Shown here: positions 1-7,393 of the stretch, piece after piece | Layout of the letters: every line of letters begins with the position of its first letter | Numbering within the stretch: the stretch's first letter is position 1 | Origin: Gammaproteobacteria bacterium | Lineage (GTDB): Bacteria; Pseudomonadota; Gammaproteobacteria; Burkholderiales; Gallionellaceae | Direction: 5' to 3' | Assembly: GCA_018813765.1 (NCBI GenBank) | Contig: JAHJBC010000007.1 | Span: forward strand, 1-64,000 | DNA: 64,000 nucleotides | The notes under the pieces: generated by a model | Told to the model about the DNA's origin: nothing | The model's input: the letters and a program-made list of their open reading frames with translations, nothing else | Databases searched by the model: none | Position numbers and translations under genes: made by a program

Positions 1-206
1 ACAGCCCAACATGACCGTTTGTAGTTTAGCAGTCCTTCACCTTCTCGCACGATGCACGCAGCGCGACAGAAAACGAAACGGAGAATGGCAATGAACTAGA
101 AAATCAAAACCGGTTGTGAATTTGGGGAAGCCCTTGTAGTGAAGATAAGGGGTTGCGCTTTAGAGAGTACGAAATGTACCGGAGTCACCCTCTTTTGCCT
201 ACACCC
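1..206. other. gene-free left edge
   Basis: I see no convincing coding region here. It lies downstream of the radical SAM gene, which is read leftwards, so it may hold that operon's 3' end or lead into further pigment genes outside the window. No clear hairpin with a T-tract was found. Confidence 0.4.
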
Positions 207-1823
207 TTACTCCTCGCTCATCTCCGCACTCTGCTCCGGTACATCCGCCGCTTTCTTCAGCACGCTCACCGGCACGCTGACCTTCACGGTCGAGACCTTG
301 TCGGCATACAGTTCCTCGCCCAGCAGCGGCACAAGGTTGGTGGGTTGGCGCGGGTGTTTGGGGAAGTTCTGTTTGATCTCTTCGAGCCGTTTCTGGTTGG
401 CGCTGAAGTAGCGGTTGGCCTGGATGACCTGCGGGATGTGCTTGATCAGGTGCCACAGGCTCCAGCGGTGTTGCCACAGCCGCTTGGCGAAAGTGCGGTG
501 ATAGGTCTTGCTGTTGTAGAAGCGCAGGATGTGCCAGTTGTAGAGCGCGTCCATCTCTTCGCGCGATTTGAATCCCTTGGGCAGGAACACGAAGTTGAGG
601 CAGTTGAGCAGGCGCCAGTCTTCGATGAAGTCGCCCTCCTCGCCACTCACGCATTCGTCCCAGATCGGCGCGCCGTAAAGCGGGCTGAACTTGGTCATGT
701 TCATCTCGTCGAGATTGAGCGAGAGGATGAAGTCGCTGGTGGTCTTCACCGTCTCCGGCGTCTCGCCCGGCATGCCGAAGATGAACAGGCCCTTCGCGCG
801 CAGCCCGGCGGCGTGGATCTGCTCCACGGTTTTCTTCACTGCTTCCAGCGTCACGCCCGCCTTGTGCCGCTCCATCATCGCGGGGTCGGCGGATTCCACG
901 CCCATGGACACCATCAGCGCGCCCGCCTGTTTGAGCTTCTGCAGCATCTCGTCCGAGGTGTGGCCGGTGCGGATGGCGCAGTTGAACTGCATGCCGAGCG
1001 GATTCTTGATGAGCAGTTCGCACAGGTCGAACACGCGCTTCTTCTGCGCGGTGAACAGGTCGTCGTAGAAGTTGATGTGGTACACGCCGAAATTGTCGCG
1101 CAGGTGCTTCATGTGGTCGTAGATGTACTGCGCGGAGTTGACCTTGTACAAGCGCTCGAACACGGTGCGGTCGCAGAACGAGCAGGTGTAGGGACAGCCG
1201 CGCGAGGTGATCATGGTGGCGCCGTGTTTCTTGATGTAGGAGAACAGCGGCAGGTGGTAGGCATCGGGGAAGCCGGCCAGTTTCTCGTAAGCGGGAAAGG
1301 GCAGGTCGTCGAGATTCAAAATGCGCTGGCGGCGCGGGTTGGAGACGATCTTGTCGCCGTCGCGATACACCATGTTGGATATCTGCGCCACCGGCATGCC
1401 ATTGGCGTAATCGAGCAGCGCACCCTCGCCCTCGCCGATGCAAAGGTAGTCGATCTCGGGGAAATGCTCCAGCAGCGGCGCGCCAATGGACGAGGCGTGC
1501 ACGTTGCCGAAGATGATCTTGATGTCAGGACGTTTCTTCTTGATGTAGGAGGACATGTCCACCGCGTCCATGAAGCCGGAGGTGGTGGCGGAGAAGCCGA
1601 TCATCTCGGGGTCGGTCGCCAGCACGATCTCGGCGTTCTCTTCGATGGTGGGCGGCGCGAAGGGGCCGAGGCAGTCGTGCACAGAGGTGGTGTGGCCGTG
1701 CTTGTCCAGCCAGGCGGCGAGCGACAGGATGCCGATGGGCGGCATGCGGTTGGCGAGCACCGAGAAGTCGGGTTGGCCGGGGACGAAGTTGAAACCGGCG
1801 GGGTGGACGAAAGTTATGCGCAT
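207..1823 (-). CDS. B12-binding-type radical SAM protein
   Basis: 538 residues. The N-terminal 140 residues form a Rossmann-like cobalamin-binding-type domain (GNVHASS and CIGEGEGALLDY stretches). The radical SAM core carries the iron-sulfur motif CPYTCSFC (C210, C214, C217), followed by a typical (beta/alpha) barrel (VSMGVESADP, KGLFIFGMPGET). No DxHxxG base-off cobalamin motif is visible, as in BchE-like members. Such enzymes perform radical methylations, cyclisations or rearrangements; the substrate cannot be read from sequence. It is the last gene of the leftward pigment-like operon, separated from the glycosyltransferase gene by 218 bases that hold a dispersed repeat, so it could also be a separate unit. 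The family is certain; membership of the pathway is inference. Confidence 0.85.
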   Translation of the reverse strand: MRITFVHPAGFNFVPGQPDFSVLANRMPPIGILSLAAWLDKHGHTTSVHDCLGPFAPPTIEENAEIVLATDPEMIGFSATTSGFMDAVDMSSYIKKKRPDIKIIFGNVHASSIGAPLLEHFPEIDYLCIGEGEGALLDYANGMPVAQISNMVYRDGDKIVSNPRRQRILNLDDLPFPAYEKLAGFPDAYHLPLFSYIKKHGATMITSRGCPYTCSFCDRTVFERLYKVNSAQYIYDHMKHLRDNFGVYHINFYDDLFTAQKKRVFDLCELLIKNPLGMQFNCAIRTGHTSDEMLQKLKQAGALMVSMGVESADPAMMERHKAGVTLEAVKKTVEQIHAAGLRAKGLFIFGMPGETPETVKTTSDFILSLNLDEMNMTKFSPLYGAPIWDECVSGEEGDFIEDWRLLNCLNFVFLPKGFKSREEMDALYNWHILRFYNSKTYHRTFAKRLWQHRWSLWHLIKHIPQVIQANRYFSANQKRLEEIKQNFPKHPRQPTNLVPLLGEELYADKVSTVKVSVPVSVLKKAADVPEQSAEMSEE

Positions 1824-1841
1824 TTATTTGTTTAAGACAAT

Positions 1842-2000
1842 TTGTCCACGAAAGACACGAAGCGGGGTAAGCAGGCATTTCGCCGCAAGGCGAAAGCTCG
1901 CAAAAGCACGAAAGGAGAACCTGATATTAAAGGCACCGACTGGATGATTAACAATCAATCCAATGCTTTTGTTCGTGACTTTCGTGTATTTCGTGGACAG
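1842..2000. repeat. dispersed intergenic repeat, TTCGTGGACA type (copy 1)
   Basis: An element of about 160 bases bounded by inverted ends: TTGTCCACGAAAGACACGAA on the left and TTTCGTGTATTTCGTGGACA on the right. It contains a further small palindrome (TTTCGCC GCAA GGCGAAA). A second copy lies at 2809-2943. There is no open frame of its own. It probably forms a long hairpin in the operon mRNA between the radical SAM and glycosyltransferase genes. Confidence 0.8.
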
Positions 2001-2041
2001 ACTGGTTTTCCCAAAACCTCGGCTGCTCCTGGCGCAGTATG

Positions 2042-2797
2042 TCAGAACAGTTTCCGCCATATCAACAAGGGCAATCGGATGAGGAAACCGGTGAACAGGC
2101 GCAGGTGCATGCCGGTGAGCAGGATGTTGTCGCGCAGGTAGTTGAAATGCGATACCCCACCCTCGTCGGCGCGGAAATATTTCACAGGCGCATCGACGTT
2201 GATCGGCTTCGCGCCGCACCAGCACAGGCGTACCGCGGCCTCGGGGTCGAAATCGAAATGGCGCATCCAGTAGCTGTTCTCCATCACGCTCAGCAGCATC
2301 TGCGCGGGATAGACGCGGAAACCGTACAGCGAATCGCCTATGCCCTGCCACAGCGTCTCGAAGTTGGCCCACCAGTTGGAGACCTTGCGGCCGCGCACGC
2401 GCAGCAATGGCGCGCTGGCATCGAACACCGGGCGGCCCAGCACCAGTCCGTCGGGGTTGGCGATGGAGACCTGCATGAACTCAGAGATCTTCTCGGGCGG
2501 ATGCTGGCCGTCGGAATCCATGGTCAGCACATGCGTGTAGCCCTCATGCACCGCGATGCGCAGGCCGTGCAGCACCGCCGCGCCCTTGCCGTGGTTATCA
2601 TTCAACACCATCACTCGCAGTTGCGGGTCGATCTCCGCCATCTTCAGCAAACCTTCGGCGGTGCCGTCGGTGCTGCCGTCCACCACCACCCACACCGGCG
2701 ACCATTGTTCGCGCGCCGCGCGCACGGTGTCGTACACCTTGTCGCCGGTGTTGTAGCTGGGGATGAGGACTAAGTGAGTTTTGGAAGGATTCATCAT
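2042..2797 (-). CDS. GT2-family glycosyltransferase
   Basis: 251 residues with the GT-A fold signature of family 2 (dolichyl-phosphate mannose synthase-like). The nucleotide-binding N-terminus is LVLIPSYNTGDK, VVVDGSTDGT follows at about 38-46, and the metal-binding DSD lies at 94-96 in TMDSDGQHP. There are no C-terminal membrane helices as in polyprenol-anchored types, although the end (LFTGFLIRLPLLIWRKLF) is hydrophobic and may be membrane associated. It should transfer a sugar from a nucleotide sugar to a lipid or pigment acceptor. Repeats flank it on both sides. The start at 2797 has an AAGG-type site; Met-2 is an equivalent choice. Confidence 0.88.
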   Translation of the reverse strand: MMNPSKTHLVLIPSYNTGDKVYDTVRAAREQWSPVWVVVDGSTDGTAEGLLKMAEIDPQLRVMVLNDNHGKGAAVLHGLRIAVHEGYTHVLTMDSDGQHPPEKISEFMQVSIANPDGLVLGRPVFDASAPLLRVRGRKVSNWWANFETLWQGIGDSLYGFRVYPAQMLLSVMENSYWMRHFDFDPEAAVRLCWCGAKPINVDAPVKYFRADEGGVSHFNYLRDNILLTGMHLRLFTGFLIRLPLLIWRKLF

Positions 2798-2808
2798 TCA
2801 AACCTTGC

Positions 2809-2943
2809 TTGTCCACGAAAAACACGAAAGGCACGAACAAATTCAAAAGCGCCTTCTGATGGGTAGCATTCGACAGACTGGCAGGTCGAAATCTTGAAAT
2901 GGCGTTTGCCTTCTTTCGTGCTTTTCGTGTCTTTCGTGGACAA
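2809..2943. repeat. dispersed intergenic repeat, TTCGTGGACA type (copy 2)
   Basis: An element of about 135 bases with the same inverted ends as the copy at 1842: TTGTCCACGAAAAACACGAA on the left and CTTTCGTGTCTTTCGTGGAC on the right. The interior differs from copy 1, so only the ends are conserved, as in a MITE or REP-like element. It fills the gap between the PlsC-type and GT2 genes. Confidence 0.8.
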
Positions 2944-2960
2944 AATGATTTTGTTTTTTT

Positions 2961-3710
2961 TCACAACTGCTTCCTCGTCATTTCTTCTCGGTAATACTGT
3001 TCAAGATCGGCGGCGAAGGTCTTGGCATCGGTATCCACCTCGAAGCGTTTGCCCAGCCGCACGGTGTAGCGCAACGGGAATTCGGGTTTGTAGAAGAACG
3101 ACCAGTTCTTGCCGAGGAAGGGGCTGCTCGCTTCGAGGAACACGGTCTGCACCGGCACGCCCGCTTTTTTCGCGACCAGTGCGAAGCCGCCCTTGAATTC
3201 GTTCACCGGCTCGCGCACGGTGCGTGTGCCTTCTGGGAAGATCAGCAGTTGTGCGCCTTCGCGCAGCGCGACACCGGCTTCGCGCACCAGCATGGCGGTG
3301 GAATCGTTGCGCACATATCCCGCCATGCTGGCGCCGCCGCCGAGCAGCGGATTGTCGAGCAGCTTGGCTTTCAGCACGCAGACAAAATTGGGCAGGCGCG
3401 AACCGACCAGCACCACGTCGATCAGTGCCGGATGGTTGGTGACGATGACCAGCGAAGGTTCGTCGCGCAGCGCGTCGAGCGCCTTGAGGTCCAGCTTCAC
3501 CAGACCGCTGGCGCGGATGACGAACAGGTAGAGCCGGAACACCAGCATGATCGCGTAGCGCCCGACGCGCTGGCCGAGGCGATGCGGCAGCAGGTGGCGC
3601 AGCAGGCTGGCGGGCAGGCTCCACGCCAGACAGACGAAGGCGAAGAACAGCAGGCCGCCGTAGAGCACGAGGTATTCATACAGCGATCTGATTTGGCGCC
3701 AGATGATCAT
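2961..3710 (-). CDS. PlsC-type 1-acyl-glycerophosphate acyltransferase family protein
   Basis: 249 residues. It has the acyltransferase block I HX4D motif in NHPALID (H93, D98) and block III FPEGTRT (about 158-164), with one or two N-terminal membrane segments (LVLYGGLLFFAFVCLAWSL). The family acylates lyso-lipids at the inner membrane. The gene starts 3 bases after the MipA-like gene ends. In an aryl polyene cluster it could add the lipid part of the pigment conjugate. A housekeeping plsC is the alternative, but the tight operon position argues for a pathway role. Confidence 0.87.
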   Translation of the reverse strand: MIIWRQIRSLYEYLVLYGGLLFFAFVCLAWSLPASLLRHLLPHRLGQRVGRYAIMLVFRLYLFVIRASGLVKLDLKALDALRDEPSLVIVTNHPALIDVVLVGSRLPNFVCVLKAKLLDNPLLGGGASMAGYVRNDSTAMLVREAGVALREGAQLLIFPEGTRTVREPVNEFKGGFALVAKKAGVPVQTVFLEASSPFLGKNWSFFYKPEFPLRYTVRLGKRFEVDTDAKTFAADLEQYYREEMTRKQL

Positions 3711-3713
3711 GGG

Positions 3714-4544
3714 TCAATCGTATTCCACTTCCACCAGTTCGTCCGACTTGTCGAATATCCAGGTGATGGCGAAGCCGACGGTGAAATATTCCTTGCTCTT
3801 CACCAGCGGGCTGTTCTCGAAGGCCGCGCCTTTGAGACTGTCCCACTTGGCGAAACCGCCGACCCAGTGTCCGGGATAACGCTTGTTGAAGGCAAAGATG
3901 AATTGCGTGCCGGCGTAACCGCCTGGTGCCTCGTAGGCCGGGCGCTCCGCGGTGGCATATTGCGGCGCGACATCGTAGAAGTAGGAATGGTATTGCCGGT
4001 CGGAATAGATCACGCCGCCGACCACACCGATGTTCCAGCCGCTGCGGTCGATGTCGTAGAAATCCAGGTTCAGTTGCGGCTGGAACAGCCAGCCTTCGTG
4101 ATGCACGCGCTTGAAGTCGGAGGCGATGACCGCGCGCAGCGGCATGCGGATGTCGAAGGTATTCTTCTTGTCTTCGGTGTACCAGAGGTGGAAGTTGAGC
4201 GAAGGGCCGACTTCCAGCGTGGGATCAAGGTCGGGCATGCCCCTGCGCGCTTCGGCGCCGTCGGCCGGGACCGAGCCGTTCACACTGACATCCATCTCTA
4301 CCCTGTCCTGCTTGAAGATCAGGCCGCGCACGCGCTCGCGGCTGACCTGCAGCACTTCGCCGTTGTAGACGACATAGGGCGCCGGTAACAAATAGGATTT
4401 GCGTTCGTCCGAGCCGCGGTACATGGGAAAGTCGATGGCCGCGACGCCCGCGCCGATCTCCCACAGCGGCCTGATTTCGGTCTGCGCCTGGGCGGTCGAC
4501 AGACAGCAGAACGACAACAGCGCGCCAGGGATAATCTTCTTCAT
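3714..4544 (-). CDS. MipA/OmpV-family outer membrane protein
   Basis: 276 residues with a signal peptide (MKKIIPGALLSFCCLSTAQA, cleavage after AQA) and the family pattern of beta strands. PMYRGSDERKSYLLPAPYVVY near the N-terminus and the ending FTVGFAITWIFDKS, with alternating polar and hydrophobic residues, are typical of this outer membrane barrel group. Members are adhesins, scaffolds or putative channels. It starts 17 bases after the chorismatase gene stops. In this operon it may help place pigment in the outer membrane; that is inference. Confidence 0.85.
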   Translation of the reverse strand: MKKIIPGALLSFCCLSTAQAQTEIRPLWEIGAGVAAIDFPMYRGSDERKSYLLPAPYVVYNGEVLQVSRERVRGLIFKQDRVEMDVSVNGSVPADGAEARRGMPDLDPTLEVGPSLNFHLWYTEDKKNTFDIRMPLRAVIASDFKRVHHEGWLFQPQLNLDFYDIDRSGWNIGVVGGVIYSDRQYHSYFYDVAPQYATAERPAYEAPGGYAGTQFIFAFNKRYPGHWVGGFAKWDSLKGAAFENSPLVKSKEYFTVGFAITWIFDKSDELVEVEYD

Positions 4545-4561
4545 CGCGACAAACCGGTGCG

Positions 4562-5563
4562 CTAGCGCGCGTCGTTGAAATAAGCGCCCTCGATCTCCAG
4601 CAGCAGGTCGGAACGGCAGATGTTGGAATGCAGATAGACCGCCTGACAGGCCTTGCCGAATTCGGCTTGCACCCTGCTTTGCACCATCGCCAGGTCATGC
4701 TCGTGGCGCACATACACCTTGAGCAGCATGCGTCCCTGGGCGGGATCGTAATGCGGCCCCTGCTGCAGCAAAGTGCGGATGTTGAGCAGGGTCTCGGCTG
4801 TCTGCTTCTCGCTGTCGCCCTGGTGCAGGGTCTCGAAGCCGACGATGCTGGCGGTGCCGGAGATGAAGAAGCAATCCTGTCCGCCCAGTCTCACCGACAG
4901 CGCGCGCACGAAGATCGGGCTCTTGGGACCGAACTGGTCCGGGTACTGATAGGCACTGACCTGGCGCGGATTCTCCACCGCCTTGCCGGGCAACTTGCCG
5001 GCCATGAAATAGATGGTCAGCGATCCGCTGTTGCTGCCCAGCGCGCTGGCGGCGGGCACGTCCTCTTCGCCTATGCTGCGACCGTTGGCGACGAAGGCGC
5101 CATGCCGCCCGACGTTGAAGCCGCGATAACGCTCGAGGCCGTTTTCGTCGTCGTTGATCTGCGGGAAGTAGTGCCAGACGCGCAGCAGGTGGCGGTATTC
5201 GAAATGATCGATGTATTCGAAGATGCGCGTATAAGCCTGCGAGGCCAGTTTTTCCAGCGACTCGCCCGCATGCTGCTGCAGCGTCAGGCTGGCGAACATC
5301 ACCTTTTCGTCGGCCGCCCCGCAGATGCCGTCGCGAACGCACCGTACCGTTGGTGAATCGCTGGTCCAGACTTCAAAGCTGTTGTCGCGCCCACCCAGCA
5401 CCGGGATATCCACCCACAACGGCGCGCATGACAATGCCGGCATCTGCATGCTGCGGCCGAAACCGATCACGCCCAGCACATGCCCCGCGTGGGTTTCGAG
5501 ATATGCGCCGATCTCATCGGCATCGAGATAGGCCAGCCCGAATTGCGTGCTGCTACTGTCCAT
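4562..5563 (-). CDS. xanB2-like: chorismatase of the FkbO/Hyg5/XanB2 family
   Basis: 333 residues. Family blocks are visible in order: RVWHYFPQIND (128-138), RYRGFNVGRHGAF (145-157), SNSGSLTIYF (177-186), SGTASIVGFE (235-244) and the QTAETLLNIR segment (254-263) with the conserved glutamate. Characterised members hydrolyse chorismate to a dihydroxycyclohexadiene acid (FkbO) or to 3-/4-hydroxybenzoate plus pyruvate (Hyg5, XanB2); XanB2 supplies the aryl head group of xanthomonadin. Product type cannot be decided by eye. It overlaps the halogenase-like gene by 11 bases and has a GGAG site, so it is co-translated with it. This gene is the main reason for calling the locus xanthomonadin-like. Confidence 0.85.
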   Translation of the reverse strand: MDSSSTQFGLAYLDADEIGAYLETHAGHVLGVIGFGRSMQMPALSCAPLWVDIPVLGGRDNSFEVWTSDSPTVRCVRDGICGAADEKVMFASLTLQQHAGESLEKLASQAYTRIFEYIDHFEYRHLLRVWHYFPQINDDENGLERYRGFNVGRHGAFVANGRSIGEEDVPAASALGSNSGSLTIYFMAGKLPGKAVENPRQVSAYQYPDQFGPKSPIFVRALSVRLGGQDCFFISGTASIVGFETLHQGDSEKQTAETLLNIRTLLQQGPHYDPAQGRMLLKVYVRHEHDLAMVQSRVQAEFGKACQAVYLHSNICRSDLLLEIEGAYFNDAR

Positions 5564-6878
5564 ATGTCTCCGTCACGGCGACATCGAGTACCTGGATGGA
5601 ACGCTTGCGCTTGAACCAGGCCTTGATGGTGGATGGCAGATGCAGGACCGAACCGGTGTAATACATGAGCTTGAACATGAGCAGCCAGAAGGAATAACGC
5701 TCGGTGCGGTAGACATCGCCGATCAGGATGGAGATCAGCGCCTTCTTCACCTTGCTCTCGGCGCCCTTGTACATGAGCAGGTTGCGCATGGCCGGGGTGG
5801 TGATGCGGTAGATGAACCAGGAGAACACTTTGGGCCCCTGCATGATGGCCTTGTCGAATTCCTTCAGCGCCTGTTCGGCTTCCTGCGGTTTGCTCAGGCA
5901 GCGCTCGACCGCCGTGGCACCGGCGAAGGAACTGGCCATCGCCAGGAACACGCCAGAGGAGAAGATCGGGTCGATAAAAGCGAAGGCATCGCCCAGCAGG
6001 ATGTAGTTCTCGCCGGAGGAACGCTCGGACAGGTAGGAGAAGTTGCCGGTGGCCGTCACCGGCGTTTCCAGCTTGGCATCCTTCATGCGCTCCATCAGCG
6101 CGGGACACATGGCGATGGTGTCCATGAAAAACTGGGTGAGATCGGTCTTACCGCGCGTCTTCATGTAATACGGCCAGCAGGTCGCGCCGATGCTGGTGTT
6201 GCCGTCGGGCAGCGGGATGAACCAGAACCAGCCGTGGTCGAACCAGAACAGGCTGATGTTGCCCTCGACTTCGCCTTCCAGTCGTTTCACGCCGGAGAAA
6301 TGGCCGAACATGGCGGCGCTGTTGTGTTTCTTGTTGCGGTGCTTCATCTGGAAGTGGTTGGACAGGAAGGTGTCGCGGCCGGAGGCGTCCACCACGAATT
6401 TCGTGCGGATGCGCTGTGTCTTGCCGTCCTTGTCCAGCGTATCCACCAGCGCGCCCTCTTTCGGCAGAAACTTGACGTCGGTGACCTTGCATTCCTCAAC
6501 CACGCGCGCGCCCTTGGCGGCGGCATTCTTGAACATGACCTCGTCGAACTCGTCGCGGCGCACCTGGTAGGCGGAAGGCCAGGTGTTATCCAGCGAATCG
6601 TTGAAGTCGATCATCACCGGCGCCGGATGCCAGGGCGAGACGAACTCCGCGCCCAGTTTGACGATGCCGATGCGCTTGATCTCGTCCAGCAAACCGAGCT
6701 CTTCGAACATCGGCATGTTCATCGGCAACAGCGATTCGCCGATATGGAAACGCGGGTGCTTCGATTTTTCCAGCATCAGTACATCGCGTCCCCGCTGCGC
6801 CAGCAGTGCGGCAATGGTGGAACCGGCAGGACCTCCGCCGATGACCAGCACTTCGCACGAAGTTTCCTGCTCTGCCAT
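5553..6878 (-). CDS. FAD-dependent halogenase-like oxidoreductase
   Basis: 441 residues. The N-terminal FAD dinucleotide-binding motif is GGGPAGS (14-20), and the second FAD motif is GDAFAFIDPIFSSG at about 287-300. The flavin halogenase signature WxWxIP is present as WFWFIP (217-222). A lysine in GIVKLGAEF (K75) sits where the catalytic lysine of flavin halogenases is expected. Family members halogenate phenolic or pyrrolic groups, often on a carrier protein; related enzymes are reductases. The gene has a strong AGGAGG site and overlaps the chorismatase start. Halogenation of the aryl head group is the natural inference, as xanthomonadins are brominated; activity is unproven. Confidence 0.8.
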   Translation of the reverse strand: MAEQETSCEVLVIGGGPAGSTIAALLAQRGRDVLMLEKSKHPRFHIGESLLPMNMPMFEELGLLDEIKRIGIVKLGAEFVSPWHPAPVMIDFNDSLDNTWPSAYQVRRDEFDEVMFKNAAAKGARVVEECKVTDVKFLPKEGALVDTLDKDGKTQRIRTKFVVDASGRDTFLSNHFQMKHRNKKHNSAAMFGHFSGVKRLEGEVEGNISLFWFDHGWFWFIPLPDGNTSIGATCWPYYMKTRGKTDLTQFFMDTIAMCPALMERMKDAKLETPVTATGNFSYLSERSSGENYILLGDAFAFIDPIFSSGVFLAMASSFAGATAVERCLSKPQEAEQALKEFDKAIMQGPKVFSWFIYRITTPAMRNLLMYKGAESKVKKALISILIGDVYRTERYSFWLLMFKLMYYTGSVLHLPSTIKAWFKRKRSIQVLDVAVTETYGQ

Positions 6879-6907
6879 GATGCCCTCCTGAAATTTAAAT
6901 GAATTTT

Positions 6908-7288
6908 TTACTCGGCCTTGTTGACCTCGACGCGCGTCAGCAACTGGTCGCCGCCGTAATTGAACGTCAACACGCCCTCACGCTTGTAGGAATACTTGAG
7001 CACCCAGCGATCCGGCCCGAAATAGAACGGGATCGATGCCTTGCCGGTGGGGTGCTGCCACTGCTTGGTGGGTGGGCCGATCAGCTTCACCGCTTGCGCC
7101 AGCGTCATGCCGATCTTGAGTTTGGAGAATTTGCTGCCGGGCGCCGGTTTGCCGACGATCTCGCCCTGCACGGTTTCCTGGGCAGCAGCGGGAGCCTTGG
7201 CGGTGGGCGCGGCCTTATCCTGCTTGGATGCGCAGGCGGACGCCAGCATGGCGGCCATTACGACGGCAATCAGTTGTGCATGTTTCAT
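6908..7288 (-). CDS. SmpA/BamE-like outer membrane lipoprotein
   Basis: 126 residues when started at the ATG preceded by CAGGAG; the longer frame is not needed. It has a lipoprotein signal with lipobox LASAC (lipidated Cys about residue 19), an Ala/Pro linker, then a SmpA/OmlA-like domain: FSKLKIGMTLAQAVKLIGPP and a short beta sheet. That fold occurs in BamE and other small envelope lipoproteins. It lies between the MMPL exporter and the halogenase-like gene. A role in envelope delivery of the product is likely by context only. Confidence 0.75.
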   Translation of the reverse strand: MKHAQLIAVVMAAMLASACASKQDKAAPTAKAPAAAQETVQGEIVGKPAPGSKFSKLKIGMTLAQAVKLIGPPTKQWQHPTGKASIPFYFGPDRWVLKYSYKREGVLTFNYGGDQLLTRVEVNKAE

Positions 7289-7393
7289 TTCTAGCTCCTG
7301 AAAAAGCCACGCCGGACGGCGCGATGGATAATGAAAAAGACCGTTTTGCATCTTAACCGACCCCCCAGTGGCGGGCAACCAAGGTTGCGTGAT

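Noticed and set aside
170-186. Shared string GTACCGGAGTC at 176 and near 15407 as a repeat
   Set aside because: A match this short is expected by chance in 64 kb and the flanks do not match.
153-1835. 560-codon open frame on the plus strand
   Set aside because: It is the antisense of the radical SAM gene. Its translation is Val/His/Arg/Glu-rich low-complexity sequence, as produced by high-GC third positions, and shows no family motif.
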